From contig NZ_JADLJL010000016.1 in assembly GCF_015680235.1 (NCBI RefSeq), positions 1 through 64,000 on the forward strand: DNA of 64,000 bases, read 5' to 3'. This document shows positions 8,767 to 18,185 of the stretch, piece after piece (within the stretch, counting starts at the first letter, position 1; every line of letters starts with the position of its first letter). Source of the DNA: Pseudomonas guariconensis (lineage in GTDB: Bacteria > Pseudomonadota > Gammaproteobacteria > Pseudomonadales > Pseudomonadaceae). The notes under the pieces are model-generated. The model saw only the letters and a program-made list of their open reading frames with translations. It was not told the DNA's origin and did no database searches. The translations under genes and the position numbers were made by a program.

Positions 8767-10088
8767 CAGTGCGCTCCGAGGGTGCTGACTTTCTTGATCG
8801 AGGACGGGGTCTGTTCGGCATCCGCTTCGCGCTGCTGGCGATCGCGGTAGGCCTGGTAGGTACGTTGGGTGGCGATGTGGCCTGCCACATGCTTGGCGTC
8901 GTGCCATACGCCCCAGATGAACGACGAGCCGCGTCGCGACAGCCAGGGCAGGCCGAGGAAGTACACGCCAGGCTCGCGGGAAACGCCGCGTTGGTGCTGT
9001 GGCTTGCCGTTTGCGTCGAAGGTGTCGACCTGCAGCCAGCTGAAATCCACGCCATAGCCAGTGGCCCAGATGATGGTGCTGACGCCTGCCTTGGCCAGGT
9101 CCAGTTCACGCAGCGGGTTGTTGATGCAGTCGGGGTCCGGGAGGCGCTTGCGGGCCTCGGGCTCCTCCGGCAGGTCCAGGCCGTTGCGTTCGATATAGGC
9201 ATCGGCGGCATCGAGCAGGGCCAGGTAGTTCTCATCGCCGCGGCGGATGTTGTCGGCCAGGTCCGCCTGGAAGCGCACCACGCCGTTGTCGAACGACTGG
9301 GTCAGACCGACCAGGGTCATGCCTTGGTGGGCCAGGGCGCGGAAGTCCACGGTATGGCCGCCGCGGGCACCGCTGACGGCGATGGTCACGTGTTCACGGC
9401 CGGGCTTGGCGATTTCCGCATCCCATTCGCCGAGCACACCCAGCCACCAGCAGAAATCGCGGTTGCGGTAGCTGCGCGGGGGGCGGTCATGGGCGCCCAC
9501 CGACAAATACACCTGGCGCCCCGCGCGCATCAGTTCCTCGGCGATCTGCACCCCTGAAGAACCCGCGCCCACTACCAGCACGGCGCCCTCGGGCAGTTGC
9601 TCGGGGTTGTAGTAGGCGGCGGAGTGGATCTGGTACAGGCGTTCATCCTTCGGCGCGATGGCTGGAATCACTGGGCGCTGGAACGGGCCGGTGGCGGCCA
9701 CCACGCGGTTGGCATGGATCACGCCCTCGCTGGTTTCGATGGTGAACCCCGGGCGATCGGCGTTGCGCATCACGCGCTTGACGTCGACGCCGGTGCGCAC
9801 GGGCAGGTTGTAGGTGCGCACATAGGTCTCGAAATAGTCGGCGACCTGGTCCTTGCCGGCGAAGGCGTCCGGGTCCAAGTCGAATTCAAGGCCCGGGAAG
9901 CGGTCGTGCCAGACCGGGCCGTTGGCCACCAGCGAGTCCCAGCGCCCGGTACGCCAGGCCTCGGCGATGCGCTTGCGCTCGAGTACCAGGTGCGGCACGC
10001 CGAGTTTGCTCAGGTGTTCGCTCATGGCCACGCCGGCCTGGCCGGCGCCGACCACGAGGGTGTCGATTTCGATGTTGTTCAATGTCAT
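8766..10088 (-). CDS. Flavin-containing monooxygenase (FMO-like)
   Basis: A 440-residue, soluble two-dinucleotide-binding flavoprotein. The FAD motif VVGAGQAGVAMSEHL starts near residue 11 and the NADPH motif VVGAGSSGVQIAEEL near residue 176. Between them is a segment like the FMO signature, and ATGYGVDFSWL near residue 355 is the conserved ATG motif of group B monooxygenases. It is probably an N-oxidising or C-oxidising enzyme acting on an amine or amino-acid derivative. It is the first gene of a two-gene operon with ridA, and it diverges from the DUF1028-argE operon across a 330-base promoter region. The substrate is unknown. Confidence 0.88.
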   Translation of the reverse strand: MTLNNIEIDTLVVGAGQAGVAMSEHLSKLGVPHLVLERKRIAEAWRTGRWDSLVANGPVWHDRFPGLEFDLDPDAFAGKDQVADYFETYVRTYNLPVRTGVDVKRVMRNADRPGFTIETSEGVIHANRVVAATGPFQRPVIPAIAPKDERLYQIHSAAYYNPEQLPEGAVLVVGAGSSGVQIAEELMRAGRQVYLSVGAHDRPPRSYRNRDFCWWLGVLGEWDAEIAKPGREHVTIAVSGARGGHTVDFRALAHQGMTLVGLTQSFDNGVVRFQADLADNIRRGDENYLALLDAADAYIERNGLDLPEEPEARKRLPDPDCINNPLRELDLAKAGVSTIIWATGYGVDFSWLQVDTFDANGKPQHQRGVSREPGVYFLGLPWLSRRGSSFIWGVWHDAKHVAGHIATQRTYQAYRDRQQREADAEQTPSSIKKVSTLGAH

Positions 10089-10418
10089 GTCTGAGCCCTT
10101 CTTCGAAGGCGGTTCTATTCAGGTCGGTGGGGTACCGCCTTTGCCTGGAGCCAGACTAGGGACGCCGCTTGCATCGCGAAAATATTATTTAGCTAATGCT
10201 TGTCCATAAATTAACGAAGGCCTTGAACGGCGAGCCTTTCAGGCGTGTCAGCAGGGTTTGGGAATACACGTTCCTTTATTTTTATTGCCTTAGTTTTTTG
10301 CTTGCCAAGCCCTAGGAAAAAGTTGGTTTCGTGGGCCATTGGCTTCTGCCCAGAATGCGTCTACCCGCGCGCAAAGTGCTTGTTTCGCGCGGCACCCCCC
10401 CATCAGGAGCCCTGGAAC
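10089..10418. promoter_or_regulatory. Divergent promoter region, FMO-ridA / DUF1028-argE
   Basis: This 330-base gap separates two outward-facing operons and must carry both promoters. An AT-rich block at 10178-10213 (AATATTATTTAGCTAATGC and following) and another at 10268-10300 stand out from the GC-rich surroundings. A T-N11-A LysR-type box could be drawn in the first block, but I cannot make it unique by eye. Confidence 0.45.
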
Positions 10419-11093
10419 ATGACCTTTTCCATCATCGGCCGCTGCCCGGAAACCGGCCAGCTCGGAATCGCCATCAGCTCGTCGAGCATCGCCGTGGGGG
10501 CTCGATGCCCCTGGGTGCGTGCCGGCGTCGGCGCGGTGGCCACGCAGAACATCACGTTGCCAGCCCTGGGGCCCCAGGTTCTGGACGCCCTGGAGCGCGG
10601 GCAAGTGCCGAGCGCAGCCCTGGACCAAGTGCTCACGGCCAATGGCTGGAGCGAGTATCGCCAGGTGACCGTGATCGACAGTCAGGGCGAGGTCGCCCTG
10701 TTCACCGGCAAGGAAGCGCTGGGTGTGCACAATGCGGTGGCCGGCCAGCAATGCGCGGCCGCGGGTAACTTGTTGTCCTCAATCCAGGTGATAGAGGCGA
10801 TGGTCGAAGCCTTCGAACAAACGGTAGGGCACCTGGGTGACCGTTTGCTGGCGGCCATGCACGCCGCAATGGCTGCCGGTGGCGAAGCGGGGCCGGTGCA
10901 TTCGGCCGCGATGAAAATTGCCGGTGACCTGACCTGGCCGCTGGTCGATTTGCGGGTGGACTGGGCCGACGAAGACCCCATCGGCGCCTTAGGCAAACTC
11001 TGGCAGACCTATCGCCCACAGATGCAGGACTACGTGACCCGCGCACTGAACCCCACCGCGGCGCCCAGCTATGGGGTGCCGGGCGATGAATGA
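10419..11093 (+). CDS. DUF1028 family protein (Ntn-hydrolase-like)
   Basis: DUF1028 proteins have an Ntn-hydrolase-like fold and are suspected amidohydrolases, but no general activity is established. The 224-residue product starts with the family hallmark MTFSIIGRCPETGQLGIAIS and continues VGARCPWVRAGVGAVATQN. Family members often sit beside peptidase or deacylase genes, as here. CAGGAG lies 9 bases before the ATG at 10419. An upstream in-frame extension (from 10245) crosses AT-rich promoter DNA and was rejected. It overlaps the following argE-like gene by 8 bases. Confidence 0.88.
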   Translation: MTFSIIGRCPETGQLGIAISSSSIAVGARCPWVRAGVGAVATQNITLPALGPQVLDALERGQVPSAALDQVLTANGWSEYRQVTVIDSQGEVALFTGKEALGVHNAVAGQQCAAAGNLLSSIQVIEAMVEAFEQTVGHLGDRLLAAMHAAMAAGGEAGPVHSAAMKIAGDLTWPLVDLRVDWADEDPIGALGKLWQTYRPQMQDYVTRALNPTAAPSYGVPGDE

Positions 11094-12246
11094 GCCGAAC
11101 AGCCGTGAGCTGCTGGCGCGGCTTGTGGGTTTTGCCACCGTCAGCCGCGACTCGAACCTGGAGCTGATCGGCTTCATTCGCGATTACCTAGCCGAGCTGG
11201 GGGTGGCGTGCGAGTTGTTCCATAACGATGAAGGCAGCAAGGCCAACCTGTTCGCCACCATCGGTCCCCAGGACCGCGGTGGTGTGGTGCTGTCCGGGCA
11301 CACCGACGTGGTACCGGTGGACGGCCAGGCCTGGACGGCCGACCCCTTCACCCTGACTGAGCGTGATGGGCGTCTCTATGGGCGTGGCACCGCCGACATG
11401 AAAGGCTTCATCGCGTCGGTGCTGGCCGCGGTGCCAGCGTTTCTTGCCCAGCCATTGAAGCTGCCGGTGCATCTGGCGTTTTCCTACGACGAAGAGGTCG
11501 GCTGCCTGGGCGTGCGCGCCATGCTCGCTGCCCTCGAGCAACGTACGCATAAGCCACGGCTGTGCCTGATTGGCGAGCCCACCGAACTCAAGCCGGTGCT
11601 CGGCCACAAGGGCAAGCTGGCCATGCGCTGTCAGGTGCAGGGCGCAGCCTGTCATTCGGCGTATGCACCCTATGGGGTCAATGCCATCGAATACGCCGCG
11701 CGGCTGATCGGCAAGCTGGGGCAAATCGGCGACAGCCTAGCCCGGCCCGAGCACCACGACGAGCGCTTCGACCCGCCGTTCTCCACGGTACAGACCGGTG
11801 TGATCAGCGGGGGCAGGGCGCTGAACATCGTTCCGGCCGAATGCGCGTTCGACTTCGAGGTGCGGGCCTTGCCTGGCTTCGAGGCCCAGGCCGTGGCCGA
11901 CCAGTTGCAGGCCTATGCCCAAGCCGAGTTGTTGCCACGCATGCGCGCGGTGAGTGCCGACAGCGACATCCGCTTGCAACCGCTCAGTGCCTACCCGGGC
12001 CTGGCGACACCAGCCGACAGTGAGGCGGCGCAACTGGTGGCGCTGCTCAGTGGTTCGAATGCGTTCGGCACCGTGGCGTTCGGCACCGAAGGTGGGCTGT
12101 TCGACCAGGCGGGGATCCCGACCGTGGTGTGTGGCCCGGGCAGCATGGACCAAGGGCACAAGCCGGATGAGTTCGTCAGTGTCGAGCAATTGCGTGCGTG
12201 CGATGCGATGTTGTTGCGGTTGGTGAAGCACCTGAGCCTTGGCTGA
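11086..12246 (+). CDS. ArgE/DapE-family N-acyl amino acid deacylase (M20)
   Basis: A 386-residue M20-family metallohydrolase of the acetylornithine deacetylase type, which removes the acyl group from an N-acyl amino acid. Metal and catalytic motifs are intact: SGHTDVVPVDG, YGRGTADMKGF, YDEEVGCLG (the catalytic Glu pair), GEPTELKP, and a C-terminal GPGSMDQGHKPDEFV. The housekeeping argE role is unlikely, since most pseudomonads use the ArgJ cycle. The location after DUF1028 and beside an amino-acid permease suggests catabolism of an acylated amino compound. The start lies within the end of the DUF1028 gene. Confidence 0.85.
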   Translation: MNEPNSRELLARLVGFATVSRDSNLELIGFIRDYLAELGVACELFHNDEGSKANLFATIGPQDRGGVVLSGHTDVVPVDGQAWTADPFTLTERDGRLYGRGTADMKGFIASVLAAVPAFLAQPLKLPVHLAFSYDEEVGCLGVRAMLAALEQRTHKPRLCLIGEPTELKPVLGHKGKLAMRCQVQGAACHSAYAPYGVNAIEYAARLIGKLGQIGDSLARPEHHDERFDPPFSTVQTGVISGGRALNIVPAECAFDFEVRALPGFEAQAVADQLQAYAQAELLPRMRAVSADSDIRLQPLSAYPGLATPADSEAAQLVALLSGSNAFGTVAFGTEGGLFDQAGIPTVVCGPGSMDQGHKPDEFVSVEQLRACDAMLLRLVKHLSLG

Positions 12247-12261
12247 GGTTTGTTCCGACGC

Positions 12262-12410
12262 CATCGCGGGGCAAGCCCCACACAGAAGTGCGTGGGAGCG
12301 GGCTTGTCCCGCGATCAAGGGCGAAGCCCTTGCCAGGCGACGGTGATATCGGGCCCGGCCCAATCGCGGGACAAGTCGGATCGCCGCACCGCCGCTCCCA
12401 CAAAGGGCCC
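12262..12410. repeat. BIME-like composite of REP elements
   Basis: Paired inverted REPs GCGGGCTTGTCCCGCGATCA and CCAATCGCGGGACAAG flank a spacer that itself contains GGGCGAAGCCCTTGCCAGGC and GACGGTGATATCGGGCC. The same composite recurs at 34671-34764 and, inverted, at 44684-44770. It lies between the convergent argE-like and APC genes. Confidence 0.85.
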
Positions 12411-12494
12411 GCAAAATTAAATAGTTATGCGTTGTTCTATGGGAGTGGGCTTGCCCCGCGATGGTGCGGGTTCAGCAACGAAAGCCTTCCAGGC

Positions 12495-13886
12495 TTACAT
12501 CGCCTCAGGCTTGAACAGTGGCTTCTTCATCACACCCTTGATCCACACCACTGCGATCAGCGAAACCACTGCCAGCACCACCCCGGCAACGCCGAAGATC
12601 CTGCCGGCCATCTCGGGGCTCGGCGAGGCATACCAGATCGCATATAGCATCCCGCCAATGCCGAACACTTGCGGCAGTGGGTAGAACGGTGTGCGGAACG
12701 GACGCGCCAGGTGCGGGTAGCGACGGCGCAGGGCGATCACATCCAGGTGCACGATGATATACGCCAGCAACCAGGCCAGGGCCGCGGAAAGCAGCAGCAG
12801 GTTGATCGCCGCAGCGTTCTGGCCCATCACCAGGATCGGCAGGCCGGTGATGGCGGCGACGAACAGCACCGCTACCCAGGGTGTATTGGCGCGGGGGCTG
12901 AGCCGCTTGAACTGCGGGAACGCCTGGCCGCTGCAGGCCATGCCGTAGAGCATCCGCGGGATGGCGGCGAGCGAGGTGTTGAGGGTACTGCAGGTGGCGG
13001 TGACCGCCGCGATCACCAAGAACACTTCGCCGGTCTTGCCGAACACCGTGGTGGCGAACAGGTAATGCGGCAAGGCATCGGTAGACAGCGCCTGGCGTGG
13101 CACCAGGAACAGCGCGCCCAGGCCATACAGGGCGATGGTGGCGAAGATCACGGTCAGGCCGATCATCATCGAACGCGGAATATTGCGCTCTGGCTTGCGG
13201 GTTTCCTCTACCAGCGAGCAGACGAACTCGGCGCCGACGAAGCCCCACACGGCCATGGCAGTCAATGCCAGCACGCCTGCGCCCATCGGGTTCCAGTCGC
13301 CTTGCAGCAGGGCATGGGTAGCGCCGGCGTCATGGCCTTCACGGATGGCCGCGATGCCAAGGATCAGCAGCACGATGACCATCACTACCGCCATGGCGTT
13401 CTGCAGCTTGGCGAAGATGTCGATGCCCATGAGGTTGAGCACGGTGAACAGGCCAAGCACGGCGAAGGCCACCGAGAATTGCGGGAAGGCCCCGGGGTAG
13501 ACCTTGGCGACGATCAGGTCGAGCAGCAGCAACTCGGCCGACAGGGCGAACATGGCCACCACTACGTAGCCGGAAAAGGTCGCCAGGATGGCCGGGAAGT
13601 GGCCCAGGGCGACCTCGGTATAGCTGGAGAGGCTGCCGGCGCGGGGAATGAGCAAGGCCAGCTCGGAGAACGAACAGGCATAGCTCAGCGCCAGCAGGTA
13701 GGCCAGGCCCAGCGGCACGATGAAGCCAAGGCCCGCGGCACCAACGCCTTGCAGCATCATTACCATTACGCCCTGGGACACCACCAGGCCGATGGCCACG
13801 GCCAACAGCGACCCCAACCCCAGTACCCGGCGAAAGCCGGCTTGATTCGCCTGCGCGGTGGCAGGCATGGACGCACTCGTACTCAT
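12495..13886 (-). CDS. APC-superfamily amino acid permease
   Basis: A 463-residue inner-membrane transporter with about 12 hydrophobic helices. The N-terminal GLGSLLAVAIGLVVSQGVMV is the unwound substrate-binding helix 1 of APC proteins, and VWGFVGAEFVCSLVEETRKPERNIP is the conserved helix 6/loop region. The ATG at 13886 was chosen, although a GTG three codons upstream is also possible. Its position facing the DUF1028-argE operon suggests it imports the substrate of that pathway. This is inference from proximity. Confidence 0.85.
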   Translation of the reverse strand: MSTSASMPATAQANQAGFRRVLGLGSLLAVAIGLVVSQGVMVMMLQGVGAAGLGFIVPLGLAYLLALSYACSFSELALLIPRAGSLSSYTEVALGHFPAILATFSGYVVVAMFALSAELLLLDLIVAKVYPGAFPQFSVAFAVLGLFTVLNLMGIDIFAKLQNAMAVVMVIVLLILGIAAIREGHDAGATHALLQGDWNPMGAGVLALTAMAVWGFVGAEFVCSLVEETRKPERNIPRSMMIGLTVIFATIALYGLGALFLVPRQALSTDALPHYLFATTVFGKTGEVFLVIAAVTATCSTLNTSLAAIPRMLYGMACSGQAFPQFKRLSPRANTPWVAVLFVAAITGLPILVMGQNAAAINLLLLSAALAWLLAYIIVHLDVIALRRRYPHLARPFRTPFYPLPQVFGIGGMLYAIWYASPSPEMAGRIFGVAGVVLAVVSLIAVVWIKGVMKKPLFKPEAM

Positions 13887-14032
13887 CGTGTTCACCGCTC
13901 TTTGTTGTTGTAGTTGCGGCGAATACTGGAACAGGGGGCGGAAACGGAAAATTATTAAAAATATGCTCGGTAGGCAGGAAAAAGTTGGGTAGACCTGGCG
14001 ATGATGTGTAGGAACGGCCTTATGCCGCGAAA

Positions 14033-14055
14033 GGGCCGCAAAGCGGCCCCGAGGC
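14033..14055 (-). terminator. Possible terminator of oprB
   Basis: A perfect 7-base stem GGGCCGC / GCGGCCC with a 3-base loop lies just beyond the oprB stop and is followed on the minus strand by TTTCGC. The T-run is short, so it may equally be half of a degenerate REP. Confidence 0.45.
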
Positions 14056-14060
14056 TCGGT

Positions 14061-15332
14061 TCAGAATGTCGCCTTGACCTGCAGCCCCACGACCAACGCA
14101 TTGTCGATGTCCTGCCCGGAGAAGGCCCCCGGCTCGATGATGTATTGCACATCCGGCCTAAGGTTCAGCCACGGCGTGGCCTGGTAGCCATAGCTCAGCT
14201 CGATCAGCTGCTCGGCGCTGTCCAGGTTGGGGAAGCCTTGCCCAGCGGCCAGCGCCGTATCCTCGAGCACATCGCGACTACGGGGGTTGGGTACCGCGCG
14301 ACCATAACCCAGGGCCAGGGTGTCGCGCGGGCGTCCCTCGAACGGCTTGTACAACACAACGCCCGCGCCATACCACTTGGTGAACGGCGAGGCCGCCTTG
14401 CTCGATGCAGAATACTGGCCGAACGCATGGAGGCTACGGCCGGGCGATGCCGGATCGTTCCACACGGCCTGGTCGAGCAGCAGGTAATGACCGCCACGAC
14501 CGGAGACCTCCTTCTCGCTGCCGATGCGTTTCACGTCGGAGCTGTCGTAGTAGTAGCCCAGCTTGTACTCGCCTGGCAGCTCGCCCTGCAGCTTGTACAC
14601 CAGCTCCACCGGCACCACCGTACCGGTGGTGTGCTTGGGCCCCAGGTGCCAGGCACGACTGGAATTGCCGTTGCTTTCGGGGTCGACATTGAACGCCGCC
14701 ACGCGCAGTTGCCAGGCTGGCGACAGGTCATATTTCACCCGTACCCCCAGATGCGCGTTGGGATAATTGGTCCAGCCGCTGCCACCGGACATGTTCAGCG
14801 GGTGACCGCAGAAACCGGCGTTCATGAAGTTGCACAGGATGACACTGTCCAGCCCGCCCAGGTCATTGCCCATGGCCATGTAGCCGAGCTTGACGTTCAA
14901 TGCCGGCGTGAACAGGGTGCGCTCGTAGCTCAGTTCGGTCAGGCGGGTATACAGGCCGCCATAGTTCTCCTGGATCGGCAGGCGGTTGCCAACCAGGTCT
15001 TCGGAGGCGCTGTTGCCACGGCGGTCGTTGAGGGTCAGCTGGACTTTGCCGCCGTTGTCCAGGTCATAGAGCTTGGAGAGATCGAACTGCACACCGAGCT
15101 TGAGGTTCTGCGAATAGCGCGCCGAACGGTGCAGGCCGCCATGGGCGTTGTAGGCGGTTTCGCCGCTGTAGTCGCCGGTGAACTTGATGCCGTCTTCCTC
15201 CAGCTGGTGGCGTAGGCCGCCCCAGTCGCCGGTCAGGGTGTCACGGGTCATCAGGTCGTTGCTGGCCAGGGCGCTGGTGCTGGCCAGAGCCACGAGCAGG
15301 GCAGTGGGGGTGACGCGAAAAACGGGTGGCAT
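14061..15332 (-). CDS. oprB: Carbohydrate-selective porin OprB
   Basis: A 423-residue outer-membrane porin. Residues 1-23 form a signal peptide ending ALAS, and the mature start DTLTGDWGGLRHQLEEDGI is the OprB family hallmark. The rest alternates polar and hydrophobic residues as a beta barrel and ends in a terminal Phe (QVKATF), as expected for BAM recognition. It lies downstream of gcd in the same orientation, separated by REP sequences. Sugar uptake across the outer membrane would feed periplasmic glucose oxidation by Gcd. P. putida has the same gcd-oprB pairing. Confidence 0.93.
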   Translation of the reverse strand: MPPVFRVTPTALLVALASTSALASNDLMTRDTLTGDWGGLRHQLEEDGIKFTGDYSGETAYNAHGGLHRSARYSQNLKLGVQFDLSKLYDLDNGGKVQLTLNDRRGNSASEDLVGNRLPIQENYGGLYTRLTELSYERTLFTPALNVKLGYMAMGNDLGGLDSVILCNFMNAGFCGHPLNMSGGSGWTNYPNAHLGVRVKYDLSPAWQLRVAAFNVDPESNGNSSRAWHLGPKHTTGTVVPVELVYKLQGELPGEYKLGYYYDSSDVKRIGSEKEVSGRGGHYLLLDQAVWNDPASPGRSLHAFGQYSASSKAASPFTKWYGAGVVLYKPFEGRPRDTLALGYGRAVPNPRSRDVLEDTALAAGQGFPNLDSAEQLIELSYGYQATPWLNLRPDVQYIIEPGAFSGQDIDNALVVGLQVKATF

Positions 15333-15402
15333 TGCAAAGTCTCGGGGTTATCAATAAGGAATAAACGCGGGCTCCCACAGGCCAGCGGTATGCACGGTCC
15401 TT

Positions 15403-15556
15403 GTGGGAGATCGCCCAGCTCTTCGGGCTGCGCTGTCCCCCTTGTGGGAGCGGGCTTGCCCCGCGATCAAGGGCGACGGTGTTACCAGGCCTGGCCCAAT
15501 CGCGGGACAAGCCCGCGCCCAGAAGGGCCTGCCAAGGCTTGCCCCGCGATGGGCGA
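15403..15556. repeat. REP cluster between oprB and gcd
   Basis: Positions 15403-15438 match the second repeat family (GTGGGAGATCGCCCAG... GGGCTGCGCTGTC). Positions 15444-15519 form an inverted REP pair (GTGGGAGCGGGCTTGCCCCG and CCCAATCGCGGGACAAGCCC), and a further half copy GCCCCGCGATGGGCGACGGG lies at 15540-15559. Confidence 0.8.
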
Positions 15557-15562
15557 CGGGTT

Positions 15563-17980
15563 TTATGGCAAGGCGTAGGCCATCACATAATCGCCACGGT
15601 CAGTGGACTGGCGCGCACCGCCGGCGGTGACCACCACGTACTGCTTGCCGGTCTTGGGCGAGACGTAGGTCATCGGACCGCCCTGGCTGCCGACTGGCAG
15701 ACGGGCCTTCCAGATCTCGCTGCCATTGCTGCTGTCATAGGCACGCAGGTAGAAGTCCTGGGTGCCGGCGATGAACACTAGGCCACCTTGGGTCGACAGG
15801 GTGCCGCCGAGAGTCGGCAGGCCGATCTTGATCGGCAGATGCATGCGAATGCCCAAGGGGCCGGTGTCTTCGACGGTGCCCACCGGTACCTGCCAGGCGA
15901 TCTGGCGGCTCTTCATGTCGATGGCGGTCAGGGTGCCGAACGGTGGCGCCTGGCACGGAATACCGGCCACCGACAGGAAGCGGTTCTTGTTCACGGCATA
16001 GGGGGTGCCCTTGAGCGGTACGGCGCCCATGCCGGTATTCAGCGCTTCACCACCGGAGGCAGCCTGGCCCTTGTTCTGCGACGGGATCATCTGGATCCAC
16101 AGGCCCAGGCGCATGTCGTTGACGAAAATGAAGCCGTGCACCGGGTCGGTGGAGATGCTGCCCCAGTTCATGCCGCCCAGCGAGCCTGGGAAGCTCAGCG
16201 ACAGGTCGGTGCCCGGCGCGGTGTACAGGCCGTCGTAGCGCATCTTCTTGAAGTCGATGCGGCACAGCAGTTGGTCATACGGGGTAGCACCCCACATGTC
16301 CGATTCGGTCAGTGTCTGCGCGCCGATCTGCGGCATGCCCACCGACTTCGGTTGGGTTGGCGAATACGGTTCGTTCGGAATGTTACTTGGCTTGACCGGT
16401 ACTTCGTCGACTTGGGTCAGCGGCTTGCCGGTGGCACGGTCGAGCACGTAGATCTGCCCGGCCTTGGTGCCGATCACCACTGCAGGTACCGACTGGCCGT
16501 CATCCTTGGTGAAGTCGATCAGGCTCGGCTGCATCGGCAGGTCGAAGTCCCACAGGTCGTTGTGCACGGTCTGGAACACCCACTTCTGGTTGCCGGTGGT
16601 GGCGTCCAGGGCAAGCACCGAAGCGCCATAGGTGTGGTCCAGCTTGCTGCGTTCAACGCCGTAGATATCGGTGGACGACGAGCCCATCGGCAGGAACACG
16701 GTATTCATCGCCGGGTCGTAGGACATCGGTGCCCAGCTGTTCGGGGTGCTGCGCACGTAGGTGCTGTCGCCCTGCGGGGCCTGGCGGTCTTCCGGGTTGC
16801 CTGGGTCGAAGGCCCAGCGCATTTCACCGGTGGTCACGTCGAAACCTCGGATCACGCCGCCTGGCATGTCGGTCTGGACGTTGTCGGCGACACGGCCGCC
16901 GACCACCACGGTGGTGCCGGCCATCAGCGGGGCCGAGGAGAGCTGGTAATACGAGTCCGGGACATCGCCCAGGCCAGCCTTGAGGTCGACCTGCCCGTTG
17001 TTGCCGAAGCCTTGGCAGAACGCACCGGTGTCGGCGTCGACTGCGATCAGGCGGCCATCGATGGTGTTGGTCAGCAAGCGGCGTTGGCAATTGGCACCGG
17101 CCGGTACGCTGGCGGCGACGATCGGCGAGCTGTGGGGCTGGGTCGGTTGGGCCAGCGGCGCAGTCGCGTCGAAGTAGGCCATGCCGCGGCAACGCTGCCA
17201 GACCTTGGACTGGGCGTTGATCTCGTTCTTCCAGATTTCCTTGCCGGTGTCGGCATCCAGCGCGATGAGGTTGTTGTGCGGGGTGCAGATGAACACCTTG
17301 TCGCCTACCTGCAACGGGGTCAGTTGATCTTCGGCACCATTGCCGTCGCTGAGCGCCACGTCGCCGGTGCGGTAGGTCCAGGCGACCTGGAGCTTGTCGA
17401 CGTTGTCACGGTTGATCTGGTCCAGGGCAGCGAAGCGGCTGCCGCCTTCGGTATTGCCATAGTGGGCCCAGTCTTTCTGTGTCTTGGCCGGTTCGACCGG
17501 CGTCAGGCCCGGCCCTTTGCCGGTCGGGGCAACGCTTGGGTGGGCAACGAACATGTTGCCGGCGGCAACCGCCAAGGCTACGGCCAGGACGCCTGCCACG
17601 CCATAGGCGCCACGGCCGGCGCAGCCACCACTGGCACGCACCAGCATCGGGTACACCAGCGCCACCACCAGGCCAATGGCCGAGAACATGAACAGCCGCG
17701 AGAACAACGGCCAGAAGACCAGGCCGGCGTCCATCACGGCCCAGATCGCGGTGCCGACCAGAAACGCGGCGAACAGCCAGGCGCCAGCAGGCTTGCGTCG
17801 GGCGATGAGCACGCCTGAGATGGCCATGGCCAAGCCACCGACCAGGAAGTACCAGGAACCTCCCAGGCCGGCGAGCTTGATGCCGCCAGCGACCAGGAGC
17901 AGGCCGAGCAGGGCGATGATCACGCCCAGGCCGACCAGGATGAAGTTTGAGGCGCCGGAGGCGCGAGGTGTTTGTGTCAT
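15563..17980 (-). CDS. gcd: Membrane-bound PQQ-dependent glucose dehydrogenase
   Basis: Gcd oxidises glucose to glucono-1,5-lactone in the periplasm and passes electrons to ubiquinone. The 805-residue product has five N-terminal transmembrane helices (about residues 10-145) and then a periplasmic PQQ beta-propeller beginning DWAHYGNTEGGSRFAALDQIN. Propeller motifs such as IALDADTGKEIWK and LDATTGNQKWVFQTVHNDLWDFDLP are clear. Length equals known Pseudomonas Gcd. The ATG at 17980 was chosen over a TTG at 17986. No PQQ synthesis genes are nearby, so the cofactor is made elsewhere. Confidence 0.96.
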   Translation of the reverse strand: MTQTPRASGASNFILVGLGVIIALLGLLLVAGGIKLAGLGGSWYFLVGGLAMAISGVLIARRKPAGAWLFAAFLVGTAIWAVMDAGLVFWPLFSRLFMFSAIGLVVALVYPMLVRASGGCAGRGAYGVAGVLAVALAVAAGNMFVAHPSVAPTGKGPGLTPVEPAKTQKDWAHYGNTEGGSRFAALDQINRDNVDKLQVAWTYRTGDVALSDGNGAEDQLTPLQVGDKVFICTPHNNLIALDADTGKEIWKNEINAQSKVWQRCRGMAYFDATAPLAQPTQPHSSPIVAASVPAGANCQRRLLTNTIDGRLIAVDADTGAFCQGFGNNGQVDLKAGLGDVPDSYYQLSSAPLMAGTTVVVGGRVADNVQTDMPGGVIRGFDVTTGEMRWAFDPGNPEDRQAPQGDSTYVRSTPNSWAPMSYDPAMNTVFLPMGSSSTDIYGVERSKLDHTYGASVLALDATTGNQKWVFQTVHNDLWDFDLPMQPSLIDFTKDDGQSVPAVVIGTKAGQIYVLDRATGKPLTQVDEVPVKPSNIPNEPYSPTQPKSVGMPQIGAQTLTESDMWGATPYDQLLCRIDFKKMRYDGLYTAPGTDLSLSFPGSLGGMNWGSISTDPVHGFIFVNDMRLGLWIQMIPSQNKGQAASGGEALNTGMGAVPLKGTPYAVNKNRFLSVAGIPCQAPPFGTLTAIDMKSRQIAWQVPVGTVEDTGPLGIRMHLPIKIGLPTLGGTLSTQGGLVFIAGTQDFYLRAYDSSNGSEIWKARLPVGSQGGPMTYVSPKTGKQYVVVTAGGARQSTDRGDYVMAYALP

Positions 17981-18185
17981 TGCCAAGGATCTCGCAGGTG
18001 GGACTGTGTGCAGTTTAGGCCCTTAGCAAGCTAATTAACAAGTTAGTACACAATTTTTCGAGGCGGATTGTCGCAGGCAGGGAACTCGCTAGAAGGCTAG
18101 GAAAAGCCTTAGATCATGTCGGTGAAAACGCAGAAAATTCAAGGATCTTGGGTCTTTATCGACTTCGCTGGAGTAGCGGCGAGCG

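Noticed and set aside
12262..12410. CRISPR array
   Set aside because: The repeated palindromes are REP elements. There are no regularly spaced direct repeats with unique spacers and no cas genes.
12669..13913. A 414-codon plus-strand frame
   Set aside because: It is antisense to the APC permease, which has clear transmembrane motifs. The plus frame is dominated by His, Gln and Gly.
15788..17818. A 676-codon plus-strand frame
   Set aside because: It lies wholly antisense to gcd, has a composition rich in Arg, Gly and His typical of shadow frames in GC-rich DNA, and matches no protein family.
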